A stretch of 64,000 nucleotides of DNA from Huiozyma naganishii CBS 8797 (taxonomy: Eukaryota; Ascomycota; Saccharomycetes; Saccharomycetales; Saccharomycetaceae). The position numbers were made by a program, and so were the translations under genes. Where the stretch lies: positions 930,001-994,000 of the forward strand of contig NC_035923.1 in the NCBI RefSeq assembly GCF_000348985.1, read 5' to 3'. The first letter of the stretch is position 1. Each line of letters starts with the position of its first letter. Under the pieces are notes generated by a model, which saw nothing but the letters and a program-made list of their open reading frames with translations, had not been told where the DNA came from and made no database searches. Shown one piece after another: positions 7,597-16,960 of this stretch.

Positions 7597-10188
7597 TCAA
7601 AGAAGTCTGTGCTCGGATAGGTATTCTTTTACTGCAATACTGTCTCTTGTGACCCAGCGGTATTTCGCTGTAATCGTGTCAATCGCTTGAGCAATGTTAT
7701 TGTTGTATCCGTTCGTGTCCACTTGAGAGAAGAAATCTTTGATCCCGGCAATGGATTCTTCAGATGTGAAACCAGAAGTGCATACGGTGACGACGTGTCC
7801 CAAAACTGGAGAGCCCGCAAGCAGTCGTTTGACCAGACCAGTCCAGTTCTCCTTTGCCCATTTCCATAGTGCTTCGATACCTTCTTTATGAGACCTCAGC
7901 CCTACCATTGGAGTGCAAATGTCCTGATTCAAGACTGTCCCGTCCAACAAATAAGACAATGTTCTCTGAATTAGTTGAGGATCGTTGAATTGGCCAAGTG
8001 ATTTCAAAGCGGCAAGTTTCTCGTCCATATTGGCTGGATTTTGGTAGATACTAAACAGTCGGTCATAGTTTTCGACAGTTCCTGCGGAGGTTGCGATGGT
8101 ACTGAACACTGCAGGTTTGATCAGGACAGGTATCGCGATGTTCTTAGAAGCATACTCCTCGAACATCCGGATGGCTGAAGAAACAGCTTTGGGATCCTTA
8201 CTGGAGCATGCTGTCGAGAATAATGTTACCTTTAGTTGTTGCAAAGCGTAATCATCACTCTTGTCGAAATCCCACCCCAAGGCATTAATTTTATCAGATA
8301 CTAACCCATTCAAAAATTTGTTCAAGCCATTCTTAATGCTATCGTTTTCAAAGATCCATGCAGTCTGTAAAGCGGAAAAACTGTTGGCAATCTGTTGCCA
8401 AACGACAAATGAATCTTCCAAATCTTTCCAGTTCTCGACCAAGTTCAGGAAGCTGATTGAGGAGGTGTAGCCTGAAGAAGACAACGTTTTGACGTCCGCA
8501 ACAAGACCTACCCTATCCTCGACAGAGAGTAGATGGTGCTGTTTGCCCAACGTATCCCATCTTTCGTTCGAATATGACGTTATGAAAAAACCGGCTTGGT
8601 CAGCATTCATTTTGAAGAAGTTGTCCTTTACGTTGGAAATATCAATCTTTTGCGATCTTTCCGCTAATGTTACATCTTTAACGCCATCACCTGTTTTCAT
8701 GGACAAGAACACTGGGTACAGGACTTTATCATCCTCTGGTTTGATGTCACCCGTGCTTAGGAAACGGTTCTGAGTGACTGTTAGGGTATTGTTGTTCTCC
8801 TCTACTGTGACGACTGGGAACCCAACCTGTTCGGTCCAGACGTTCATTACACTCTTGACATCTTTCCCAGAAACTGCTGACAAATGGTCCCAAAGAGCTT
8901 CCGCCTTTGCATTCGCGTATTTGAACTCTGATAAATAATTAGAAACACCCTTTATGAAAACGTCTTCACCTAACCATTTGAATATCATTCTCAGCAACGA
9001 TGAACCCTTGGAGTACGAAATCGCGTCAAAGATCTGGTTAATTTCATCCGCATTCTTCACTGGAACCACAATTGGGTGAGATGACCTTAGGGAGTCGAGC
9101 GACATGGCTCTTTGTAGGTTATCGGTGACGTACTGTTCCCATACTTTCCAATCCGGGTGGAAATTGTTGCAAGAGTACCAAGACATCCAGGTGGCAAACC
9201 CCTCGTTCAACCATAGACTTTCCCACCAGTCCATAGTCACAAGGTTCCCAAACCACTGGTGTGCAAGCTCATGCTGAACGACCTCAGTGACTCTTTGAAT
9301 GCGCCCGAGTGAGGAGCTCTCCGCATCCAAAAGAATGTCAGCCACACGGTATGTGACCAACCCCCAGTTCTCCATGGCCCCGGAGGAGAATTCGGGCACC
9401 GCCACCATGTCCATCTTGGGCAGAGGGTACTGAATTTGGAAAGTGTCTTCGAAGAATTTCAAAGTGCTAGCACCCAGTTTGGCCGAAAACTGGCCCAGGT
9501 GTTCTTGGCCAGGTGTGGAGTAAACCCTGACGGGGACTCTAAATTCTGTATTCTCTACGTACTTCAGTTCCGCGACGATAAAGGCGACCAAGTAAGTGGA
9601 CATTTTAGGAGAAACGTTAAAGTTGGTGATCCTCTTCCCGTTCTCGACTCTTTCATCATGAACGTCCATGTTGGAAAGGTTCGTCAATTCGGGCGTTGAG
9701 ATCAAAGTGATCTCGAAAGTGGCCTTCAGATTGGGCTCATCGAAGCAGGGGAACGCCTTTCTAGCGTCCGTGGCCTCCATTTGCGTTGTTGCTAGGTATT
9801 TGGTCTCCCCCGTGACAGAGTCCGTATACTTCGCCCTGTAAAACCCTGCCATCTGGTCATTCAGAATACCCCTAAACACAATCTCCAAAACGCCTTTCCC
9901 ACCATTGCTCGCCGCACAGGATAAAACGGTGCCTTTGGGGAACTTGAATTCGACAACCTGGCTCTTCTCGTTCGCGTCTATCGACAGCGCAGCGACACCG
10001 TTGAATTTCACGCTTTCGAACTCAATTTCAAACGCATTCAAAGTGATAGTGTCCACCGCTGCGTCATTGATCCTCAACGAAACTCTAGTGACACCGTCAA
10101 AAGTAAACCTCTTGAAATCGGGCTCGAATTGCAATTCGTAGTGCAGCGGGGTGACATTCGTTGGCAACACTTCTCTGTTCAACGACAT
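7597..10188 (-). CDS. AAP1: M1-family alanine/arginine aminopeptidase
   Basis: 863-aa zinc metallopeptidase of the M1 (gluzincin) family that removes N-terminal residues from peptides; S. cerevisiae Aap1 is 856 aa and has been linked to glycogen accumulation. The substrate-anchoring GAMEN motif is present, as is the zinc site HELAH at residues 306-310 followed by the third ligand in NEGFATW. The C-terminal ERAP1-like helical domain is complete. In S. cerevisiae the duplicate partner is APE2 on chromosome XI, close to ELF1; here ELF1 lies about 6 kb away in the same block. It is divergent from YHK8. The ATG at 10188 gives the family N-terminus. Confidence 0.97.
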   Translation of the reverse strand: MSLNREVLPTNVTPLHYELQFEPDFKRFTFDGVTRVSLRINDAAVDTITLNAFEIEFESVKFNGVAALSIDANEKSQVVEFKFPKGTVLSCAASNGGKGVLEIVFRGILNDQMAGFYRAKYTDSVTGETKYLATTQMEATDARKAFPCFDEPNLKATFEITLISTPELTNLSNMDVHDERVENGKRITNFNVSPKMSTYLVAFIVAELKYVENTEFRVPVRVYSTPGQEHLGQFSAKLGASTLKFFEDTFQIQYPLPKMDMVAVPEFSSGAMENWGLVTYRVADILLDAESSSLGRIQRVTEVVQHELAHQWFGNLVTMDWWESLWLNEGFATWMSWYSCNNFHPDWKVWEQYVTDNLQRAMSLDSLRSSHPIVVPVKNADEINQIFDAISYSKGSSLLRMIFKWLGEDVFIKGVSNYLSEFKYANAKAEALWDHLSAVSGKDVKSVMNVWTEQVGFPVVTVEENNNTLTVTQNRFLSTGDIKPEDDKVLYPVFLSMKTGDGVKDVTLAERSQKIDISNVKDNFFKMNADQAGFFITSYSNERWDTLGKQHHLLSVEDRVGLVADVKTLSSSGYTSSISFLNLVENWKDLEDSFVVWQQIANSFSALQTAWIFENDSIKNGLNKFLNGLVSDKINALGWDFDKSDDYALQQLKVTLFSTACSSKDPKAVSSAIRMFEEYASKNIAIPVLIKPAVFSTIATSAGTVENYDRLFSIYQNPANMDEKLAALKSLGQFNDPQLIQRTLSYLLDGTVLNQDICTPMVGLRSHKEGIEALWKWAKENWTGLVKRLLAGSPVLGHVVTVCTSGFTSEESIAGIKDFFSQVDTNGYNNNIAQAIDTITAKYRWVTRDSIAVKEYLSEHRLL

Positions 10189-10750
10189 ATCTTAACAATA
10201 TGCTCCGGGACAGAGGTTTCAGAGTTCCAGAAGAGAGGAAGCAGGACCTCGAGGGCAAAGTTCAACGTCATCGTCGAACTCTCGACAAGTTTATTTCAGT
10301 TTTGAATTTTTCCGGTTCAAAATCGCAGGTTATTTTTTCCCTTCGTCTCTTTTGTGACACATTATCACCCACTGACACAAAAAAAAGTGTCACTTTCACG
10401 GTCCTCTGCTTCCGGTTCGCGGAACCCAGCGTTGGCTGTCGGACACTTCAAGAGTTTGCGTCGTCGTCGTCAGGTGCACCGGGGCGGAGATAGCAGCAGC
10501 CCAGGGTATGCACCGGAGCGGAGATAGCAGCAGCCTAAATCCAGACACCACAGCTACAAAATGAAAAAAAAATTTGACAGTGTCAAATGGAAGGAACTGT
10601 TCCTGTAGTGAACGATGCCAGCGATGAGCTGAGATGGGCTGTACGAGGTCTTGGTTTGTTCCCCCTGTGGATTGACGGTGTGTGCCTGGTTTGAAGGGAG
10701 TGTATAAAGGCGCAGAGAGGTTTAGGGTTTCAAAGTTGGTGTTGCAATTG
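10189..10750. other. Divergent AAP1 / YHK8 intergenic region
   Basis: 562 bp shared by two divergent genes. Apart from the 27-bp repeat pair it contains an A-rich run (10379-10385), GAAAAAAAAATTTGAC near 10563, and a possible TATA (TATAAAG) near 10702 for YHK8. Open frames here start at non-ATG codons and are not supported. Confidence 0.6.
10475..10535. repeat. Tandem pair of 27-bp repeats in the AAP1-YHK8 promoter
   Basis: A 27-bp sequence at 10475-10501 recurs at 10509-10535 with one mismatch (period 34 bp). Each copy contains CCG-N3-CGG (CCGGGGCGG and CCGGAGCGG), an everted CGG arrangement of the sort used by Zn2Cys6 activators, followed by GAGATAGCAGCAGCC. It lies about 215-275 bp before the YHK8 ATG. 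The binding factor is not known. Confidence 0.75.
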
Positions 10751-12301
10751 ATGAGTTCCGTTTTATTATCTTTACGAGGGAAACAGAGTGAGAGCGAGGT
10801 TTGTTCAAGTATGGAATCGAGCGATTGCAGTGTACAAGCGGAACATTCCCTTGGGTATGGTAAGGAGACAGTGAATGATGGCACTGCTATCAACTACGAG
10901 GTGTGTTTCAACGGCCCGGATGATGAGGCAGACCCAGAAGATATTGCGCGGCGCCTGTCAATGTACAGGAAATACTACATAGCCGTGCTGATTACCGTGA
11001 CGTCGATGGTGATTACGATGATATCTTCGTGTTGGACGTTTGTATCCCCGCACATCATTGAGAAGTTCCACGTATCCCGCGAGGTGAGCGTCCTCGGAAT
11101 CATGCTCTACGTGTTTGGGCTTGCCTTTGGTCCGCTGTTCCTGTCGCCCATCAGTGAGCTGTACGGCCGGCGGGCAACGTTCATCTTTTCCCTGACACTG
11201 AGCATAGTGTGGCAATGTCTGACGACTTGGTCGCGGACCCTCACTGGTGTGATGTTTGGTAGGTTTCTCAGTGGGTTCTTCGGATCCAGCTTCCTCAGCG
11301 TTGCTGGAGGCGCCATCAGCGATATATTCCTCAAGTCGCAGATCACGGTGCCCATGTCCCTCTACACCACTGCCGCGATGATGGGACCGTCCTTGGGGCC
11401 CATCATATCGGGGGCACTGTACACGGTGGACTTCAGGTGGACGTTCGTCACGTTTATTATTGCGTCCGGTGTATGTCTCGTTGCCATTGTGGTGACCATC
11501 CCGGAGACGTACAGACCGCTACTACTGATCAATAAGGCAAGGAGATTTCGCAAGGAAACTGGGGACGACAGGTATTTCGCCCCCCTCGAGGTGACAAGGA
11601 GGGAGACAAGTTTCCTCTCTGCGGCGCTACTCTCTTCAAGAAGACCCTTCATGTTGCTCTTCAGAGATCCGATGATGGCCGTGCTATGTTTCTACACTGG
11701 ACTCGAGCTGGCGATTATCTACCTATATTTCGTCGCATTCCCGTACATCTACCAAACGTTGTATAGGTTCACCGTGATGCAGTCCGCGTGTATGTACATT
11801 GGACTCATGGTCGGCATGATACTTGCGACACCGACATCAGTGCTGATCCAGCGGCGATACGAGGCAAAAGTTGCTCAAAACGGCGGGGTCTCCGTCCCTG
11901 AGATGCGGTTCGACCCACTGTTCTACGGGGCGATCCTCTCCCCCGTGGGACTGATGATCTTCGCATGGACACTGTACTCGCACGTCCACTGGATCGGGTC
12001 CATGATTGGGAGCGCCCTCTTCGGTGCAGGCGTCCTGTACGTGTTCATCGGAATTTTCAACTACACGGTCGACGCGTACAGGAGGTACGCAGCATCTGGG
12101 ATGGCGTGCAACTCATTCGTCCGGTGTGTCATGGCGGGCGTGTTCCCGCTGTTCGGCCTGCAGATGTACGAGGGAATGGGCATCAACTGGGCCTCGTTTC
12201 TCATCGCCATGTGCACTTTGGCCATGGTCCCCGTGCCCTTCCTGTTCAAGCGCTACGGCGCGTACCTCAGGTCCAGGTCACCGTACGCGTGGGACGAGTG
12301 A
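10751..12301 (+). CDS. YHK8: Major facilitator superfamily drug:H+ antiporter (Yhk8-like)
   Basis: 516-aa MFS transporter of the 12-TM drug:H+ antiporter-1 type. Hydrophobic segments alternate from residue about 75 onwards; the family A-motif region appears as SPISELYGRRATF between TM2 and TM3, and the DHA1 segment GGAISDIFLKSQ follows. Substrate unknown; S. cerevisiae Yhk8 is a presumed efflux pump responsive to multidrug regulators. The frame begins upstream at a GTG, but the first ATG is at 10751; a later ATG at 10811 is also possible because the N-terminal tail is poorly conserved. Neighbour order AAP1-YHK8-FSH1 matches S. cerevisiae chromosome VIII. Confidence 0.93.
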   Translation: MSSVLLSLRGKQSESEVCSSMESSDCSVQAEHSLGYGKETVNDGTAINYEVCFNGPDDEADPEDIARRLSMYRKYYIAVLITVTSMVITMISSCWTFVSPHIIEKFHVSREVSVLGIMLYVFGLAFGPLFLSPISELYGRRATFIFSLTLSIVWQCLTTWSRTLTGVMFGRFLSGFFGSSFLSVAGGAISDIFLKSQITVPMSLYTTAAMMGPSLGPIISGALYTVDFRWTFVTFIIASGVCLVAIVVTIPETYRPLLLINKARRFRKETGDDRYFAPLEVTRRETSFLSAALLSSRRPFMLLFRDPMMAVLCFYTGLELAIIYLYFVAFPYIYQTLYRFTVMQSACMYIGLMVGMILATPTSVLIQRRYEAKVAQNGGVSVPEMRFDPLFYGAILSPVGLMIFAWTLYSHVHWIGSMIGSALFGAGVLYVFIGIFNYTVDAYRRYAASGMACNSFVRCVMAGVFPLFGLQMYEGMGINWASFLIAMCTLAMVPVPFLFKRYGAYLRSRSPYAWDE

Positions 12302-12559
12302 GGCAAGATCCCACGGACCTACGGACTCGGAACCAAATTACGTAAACAGCACAGAAACCGCCGGAGAATCCCGGAAGAATTATACGTCATTTCTCGGAAA
12401 AACCCTCGAGGCGGGCACCGGAAAAACAATGAAAAAAAATTTTCAGTTCTTTGAACCTTGTCTCTTATATTTAAATTTGACAGAGTCCGGTATCGTTGAC
12501 AGCTTTGTTCTGTCTTTCTTTACGCTACCAACTACAGCACGCACACACATCCAGCACCA

Positions 12560-13282
12560 ATGACGCAAACACAGCTTCCCAAATTGCTCTTTTTACACGG
12601 GTTCTTGCAGAACAGCAAAGTGTTCTCGGAAAAGTCCTCCGGGATTCGTAAACTGCTGAAGAAGGCGAACGTGCAGTGCGACTACATGGACGGGCCCGTG
12701 ATTTTGAAGAAGGAGGATCTGCCATTCGTGATGGACGAGGACAAATGGGAGGCCACCGTGGCTGCAGACTGCAACCGTGCGTGGTTCTACCACACGGACA
12801 TCTCGAAGGACCTGGACGTGCAGGCCGGGCTCGACGCGGTGGTCGCGCAGATCAAGGAGCACGGGCCCTACGACGGGATCGTCGGGTTCTCGCAAGGTGC
12901 TGCGCTGTCCACCATCGTCACAAACAAGATCACGGAGCTTGTCCCAGACCACCCTGAGTTCAAGGTCAGTCTCGTGATCTCGGGTTACTCCTTCACTGAA
13001 CCTTCCCCCGCGGCAGCTGATACGCTGCAGATCACACAGAAGTTCCAGGACGCGTTCACCCCAAGAGGTGACTCGCACACTAAGATGCTGTTCATCTACG
13101 GGACCGCGGACCAGGCCGTCCCCTGCGAGAGATCGAAGTACCTGTTCGACATCTACCGCAACGCGCTCGCGGAGGCCGACCAGGTCAAGGCCTTCGAGCA
13201 CCCAGGTGGGCACATGTGTCCCAACAAGAAGGACATCATCAGACCAGTCGTCGAGGAGCTCACCGCTGCTCTCGAGAACTGA
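12560..13282 (+). CDS. FSH1: Serine hydrolase of the FSH family
   Basis: 240-aa alpha/beta-hydrolase of the FSH1 (FSH3/OVCA2-like) family, serine esterase in type; physiological substrate unknown. A full catalytic triad is visible: nucleophile Ser111 in GFSQGA, Asp184 in GTADQAV, and His218 in HPGGHMCPN. The N-terminal beta strand [10 protein letters not shown] forms the oxyanion region. Length matches S. cerevisiae Fsh1 (243 aa). GC-rich codons match its neighbours. The upstream 258 bp includes a GAAAAAAAATTTTCAG tract at about 12430 and TATATTTAAA near 12470 as a TATA candidate. Confidence 0.96.
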   Translation: MTQTQLPKLLFLHGFLQNSKVFSEKSSGIRKLLKKANVQCDYMDGPVILKKEDLPFVMDEDKWEATVAADCNRAWFYHTDISKDLDVQAGLDAVVAQIKEHGPYDGIVGFSQGAALSTIVTNKITELVPDHPEFKVSLVISGYSFTEPSPAAADTLQITQKFQDAFTPRGDSHTKMLFIYGTADQAVPCERSKYLFDIYRNALAEADQVKAFEHPGGHMCPNKKDIIRPVVEELTAALEN

Positions 13283-13566
13283 TCGGCAGACCAATACATA
13301 TAAACCCGATACACGCTACATACATAAAAAAAATGTTATATTTATGTGGAATAAAAATGGTCGAAAGGCAGTGCCTTTGAACAAAGAGAGTGTTGTTCTG
13401 TTTGATTGCAGTTTGCTTAAGTTCATCGAAGTCTATATCTCGCACGTACCTGTATAAGTAGTGGTGTCTTTGTGCCCCGCACACATTTTTTTCCCCGTGC
13501 ATGGCGTTACAGATATAGCACTTGCATAAACAGTATTATATCAGGAAGAAACAACCGTTTCTGGCA

Positions 13567-15270
13567 ATGGGAGGTAAGTACAAAGAGTTGCCCGTACATG
13601 AGGCTGAGGAGCTACTGCGAGGTGGTCTGCCGTTGGGGGATAGCGAACCGTCCGAAGTTCTGGACGGCGAATCTCTGCGGGTTGAGCAAGCGGAGAGGGA
13701 ATCAGGGATGATGGTTTTCCAGGCGTTACGGAAGTACGGGAAGTTTGTTGGTCCTGGGCTGATGGCCTCTGTGTCGTACATGGACCCGGGGAACTACTCG
13801 ACCGCTGTTGCGGCCGGGTCCGCGCACAAGTACAAGCTGCTGTTTTCGATTCTCGTGTCGAACTTCATGGCCGCGTTCTGGCAGTCCCTGTGCGCAAAGC
13901 TTGGGGCCGTCACTGGACTTGACCTCGCGCAGAATTGCAAGAGGCACTTGCCTCATGGTCTGAACATTACGCTGTATATTCTCGCCGAGGTAGCGATTGT
14001 CGCAACGGACCTCGCGGAGGTCGTCGGGACCGCAATCTCTTTGAATATCTTGTTCGGGGTCCCGCTCGCGCTGGGCGTGGTGCTCACCGTTGTGGACGTG
14101 CTGATCGTGCTGATGGCGTACAAGCCGAACGGGTCGATGCGACTGATCCGGCTCTTTGAGATGTTCGTGTCTGTGCTCGTCGTGCTGACGGTGATCTGCT
14201 TCGCTGTCGAATTGTGCTACGCGGACTTGGGCCCCGCGAGGGAGATATTCACCGGGTTCCTGCCGAGCAGGGCCGTGTTTGAAGGTGACGGGTTGTATCT
14301 GTCGTTGGCGATCCTGGGTGCTACCGTGATGCCGCACTCGCTATACCTTGGGTCCGGCGTCGTGCAGCCGCGGCTGCGAGACTACGACATCAAGCGTGGA
14401 TACTACACTCCAGACGAGCAAGACGCAGAGAACAACCACGATAACTACCGGCCCTCCTTCGAGGCAATCAACGAGACTCTGAACTACACGGTCGCTGAGT
14501 TGCTGATCTCGCTGTTCACTGTCGCTCTGTTCGTCAACTGTGCGATTCTGATCGTATCCGGTGCGACTCTGTACGGGACGACGCAGGACTCAGGAGAGGC
14601 GGACTTGTTCTCGATTTACAACCTACTGTGTAGCACTCTATCGAAGAGTGCTGGGATTGTGTTTGTGCTCGCACTTTTGTTTTCGGGACAGAGTGCCGGG
14701 ATTGTGTGCACGCTGAGTGGGCAGATGGTGAGCGAGGGGTTTCTCGACTGGACCGTGCCTCCTGCGATTAGGCGGTCTCTAACACGGGCGGTAGCGATTA
14801 CACCGTGTCTGATCCTTGTGCTCGTCGCGGGGCGCAACGGGCTGTCAGGAGCTTTGAACGCCTCGCAAGTCGTGCTCTCTTTGCTACTGCCCTTCGTGTC
14901 CGCTCCTCTCATCTACTTCACGAGCAACAAAGAGGTGATGCGTGTACAGACGAACCACCACAACAATTGCCAACAACCGCCGCGGCGCTCTACTGCAAGA
15001 AAGTCCCTGGATGGTGACGATGAGAACTCGTTCCCGCTAGAGGACATGACTCTCACGAGCAGTTCCTCTCAGGTACCGCACGCACCACTACAGCAAGAAC
15101 AAGAAATTGCGGCGCGGGACGTCTCCGGAGACACCGCCCTTGCAGAGTACAAGGACATGAGCAACGGCACGGTGACTACGGTCGCCGCAGTGCTTGTGTG
15201 GCTGCTCGTCTCCGCCTTGAACATGTACATGCTCATCAGCTTCGCTCGAGGCCAGGACGTCCATTTTTGA
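13567..15270 (+). CDS. SMF2: NRAMP divalent metal transporter
   Basis: 567-aa NRAMP-family proton-coupled Mn2+ (and other divalent metal) transporter; S. cerevisiae Smf2 (549 aa) acts in intracellular vesicles. Metal-binding motifs are intact: DPGNYSTAV in TM1 and MPHSLYLGS in TM6, which hold the metal ligands Asp, Asn and Met. About 11-12 hydrophobic segments follow. A hydrophilic loop of about 75 residues (roughly 460-535) separates the last TM. The frame opens 15 codons earlier at a TTG; the first ATG, at 13567, is taken as the start. Position between FSH1 and COX6 matches SMF2. Confidence 0.96.
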   Translation: MGGKYKELPVHEAEELLRGGLPLGDSEPSEVLDGESLRVEQAERESGMMVFQALRKYGKFVGPGLMASVSYMDPGNYSTAVAAGSAHKYKLLFSILVSNFMAAFWQSLCAKLGAVTGLDLAQNCKRHLPHGLNITLYILAEVAIVATDLAEVVGTAISLNILFGVPLALGVVLTVVDVLIVLMAYKPNGSMRLIRLFEMFVSVLVVLTVICFAVELCYADLGPAREIFTGFLPSRAVFEGDGLYLSLAILGATVMPHSLYLGSGVVQPRLRDYDIKRGYYTPDEQDAENNHDNYRPSFEAINETLNYTVAELLISLFTVALFVNCAILIVSGATLYGTTQDSGEADLFSIYNLLCSTLSKSAGIVFVLALLFSGQSAGIVCTLSGQMVSEGFLDWTVPPAIRRSLTRAVAITPCLILVLVAGRNGLSGALNASQVVLSLLLPFVSAPLIYFTSNKEVMRVQTNHHNNCQQPPRRSTARKSLDGDDENSFPLEDMTLTSSSSQVPHAPLQQEQEIAARDVSGDTALAEYKDMSNGTVTTVAAVLVWLLVSALNMYMLISFARGQDVHF

Positions 15271-15576
15271 TCCAAAAATTAAAGCCCTGGATGAACGAAT
15301 GCATCATGAACCGAATCAGAATCATCACCAACCGTGACAGATCCACTGGGCATCCACAGCGTGTCCTCAGACGGCGGACCGGCTGCCGCTACTACCGATC
15401 CACTGCACATCGACTTCCCGCCAGCCAATCACATCGGAGTTCTCGGGTCACAGCCAAATTTGAAAATTCGATATAAATTAAAAACAGTCGAAGACGAAGA
15501 CGAGGGGACTCCCTCCGTCGAGGCGATGGGACCCTGGTGCTGTTGGTGAGAGTGCGTTGCCGAGTTGTGTTGTGCT
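15271..15576. other. COX6 upstream region with HAP-type CCAAT box
   Basis: 306 bp between SMF2 and COX6. CCAATCA at 15425-15431 matches the Hap2/3/4/5 target core, and GATATAAATTA at about 15470-15480 can serve as TATA. COX6 is a classic HAP-regulated respiratory gene, so activation on non-fermentable carbon is a reasonable inference. No gene seen. Confidence 0.65.
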
Positions 15577-16083
15577 ATGTTGTCCAGAGTAATGTTTAGA
15601 CGTGGTTTGGTAGGTGCCCGCGGGATTGGCGGTGCGCGGAGGTCGCTTGTGTCGGTGACGCAGACGCAGACGAGGTTGCAGGCAAGGTTGCAGTCGCGGC
15701 TGCAGCCCCTGCGCAGCGTTCAGATCCGGAAGTATTCCGAGCACGCGGATGAGGAGACGTTTGAGGAGTTTACTGCGCGGTTCGAGAAGGAGTTCGACGA
15801 GGCTTACGATTTGTTCGAGGTGCAGCGAGTGCTGAACAACTGTTTCTCGTACGACCTGGTGCCCGCGCCTGCTGTCCTGGAGAAGGCGCTGCGGGCAGCG
15901 CGCAGGGTCAATGACCTGCCCACCGCGGTGCGCGTCTTCGAGGCCCTCAAGTACAAAGTCGAGAACGAAGATCAGTACAAGGCGTACCTCGAGGAACTTA
16001 AGGATGTCAGATCCGAATTGGGCGTCCCACTGAAGGAGGAGCTCTTCGACCCAGAAACGACAGTACAGAACCCATCGAATTGA
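15577..16083 (+). CDS. COX6: Cytochrome c oxidase subunit VI
   Basis: 168-aa nuclear-encoded subunit of respiratory complex IV in the mitochondrial inner membrane (bovine Va family). The first 50 or so residues are rich in Arg, Gln and Ser with no acids, a typical matrix presequence; the mature part starts near YSEHADEETFEEFTARFEKEFD and forms the all-helical repeat fold with DLFEVQRVLNNC. S. cerevisiae Cox6 is 148 aa; the extra length lies in the presequence. The frame opens at a TTG four codons earlier, and the ATG at 15577 is the first true start; another at 15592 would also leave a presequence. Confidence 0.96.
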   Translation: MLSRVMFRRGLVGARGIGGARRSLVSVTQTQTRLQARLQSRLQPLRSVQIRKYSEHADEETFEEFTARFEKEFDEAYDLFEVQRVLNNCFSYDLVPAPAVLEKALRAARRVNDLPTAVRVFEALKYKVENEDQYKAYLEELKDVRSELGVPLKEELFDPETTVQNPSN

Positions 16084-16209
16084 CGCAGCAACGACTGATG
16101 CTTCTTTATTTATATCTCTCTCTATTGTCTAGTTAGTATGTATAACTACACCTATATTCTAAGATTCGAGAAACTCGTACTGTGTGGGGGTGACCGTTGG
16201 TGTCAATCA

Positions 16210-16722
16210 CTATTCGTCGTCGTCGTCGTCATCATCGCTGTCTATGAGCGCTCTACCAGTTCTCTTCGGGCTATCCCCATGCGTGTCATCATCCGCTTCC
16301 ACCTCCTCTTCGTCCTCATCCGAGTCCAGCACTCTACGCTGCACACGTGCCGCTACAGCAGCAGCACCACCTTCAGAACCCACAAGGGTACCGGCGCCGT
16401 GCCCACCGTCCGAATCGCTCTCGTAGTCGCTACTGGACCCCTCGGACCCGTCGCCCTCGGACTCGCTCGCCCGGCCCTGGTTCACCTCCTCGACCGCGTC
16501 AAACCAGTCGCTGTACACGTCCACGGGCTGCGACAGCGTGTTGATCCGCGTCTGGAAGGACTGTCCGCAGATCTTGCACGACAGCGTCCCAATACTGTTC
16601 TTCTTGTCCAGCGTGCACGAAACGGACTGTTCGTGGTTACAAAAGAGACAATTGAACTTTGTGTCCAGCCGCTGGACGACCCGCTTCACGGGGCCTCTGC
16701 TAGATTTCTTCCGTTTACCCAT
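16210..16722 (-). CDS. ELF1: Transcription elongation factor Elf1
   Basis: 170-aa zinc-binding elongation factor that associates with RNA polymerase II and helps passage through chromatin. The basic N-terminus MGKRKKSSR is followed by a four-cysteine zinc site (CLFC ... CKIC, residues about 25-52), the family motif YSDWFDAV, and a long acidic Ser/Asp/Glu tail ending in a run of seven Asp. The open frame extends much further upstream (to 17613) but that part is only the shadow of CIC1; the ATG at 16722 begins the conserved sequence. S. cerevisiae ELF1 is on chromosome XI; its place here between COX6 and CIC1 points to an older gene order. Confidence 0.95.
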   Translation of the reverse strand: MGKRKKSSRGPVKRVVQRLDTKFNCLFCNHEQSVSCTLDKKNSIGTLSCKICGQSFQTRINTLSQPVDVYSDWFDAVEEVNQGRASESEGDGSEGSSSDYESDSDGGHGAGTLVGSEGGAAAVAARVQRRVLDSDEDEEEVEADDDTHGDSPKRTGRALIDSDDDDDDDE

Positions 16723-16846
16723 ACTGTCGCTCGCACTGGGCCAATGCACCCTCTCAGATCCCGCAACTAGCCGTCTCCAGGTCCATGTCGTCGTCGTCTT
16801 CGGTCTCTCCTTCGAACTGTTCAAAACGTTGTCACTTTCGACGGAT

Positions 16847-16887
16847 TGAAAAATTTTCTTAAAAGTTTTGCGATGAGATGCGATGAG
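16847..16887 (+). promoter_or_regulatory. RRPE and double PAC box upstream of CIC1
   Basis: TGAAAAATTTTC at 16847-16858 (RRPE) is followed by GCGATGAG at 16870-16877 and again at 16880-16887 (two PAC boxes, 10 bp apart), about 75-115 bp before the CIC1 ATG. RRPE placed just upstream of PAC at this distance is the standard arrangement in ribosome-biogenesis genes (Stb3 and Dot6/Tod6 sites). It also lies in the divergent ELF1 promoter. Confidence 0.85.
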
Positions 16888-16960
16888 CAGTTCGTTCTTG
16901 AAGAGCGTTTGGGTTTGATGTTTGATGTTTGGTTGGTAGGTTCTCAGGGCAGCAGAGTCA

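Noticed and set aside
12006..12563. 185-codon frame overlapping the end of YHK8 and reaching to FSH1.
   Set aside because: Arg/Ser-rich shadow of the GC-rich YHK8 sequence with no family resemblance.
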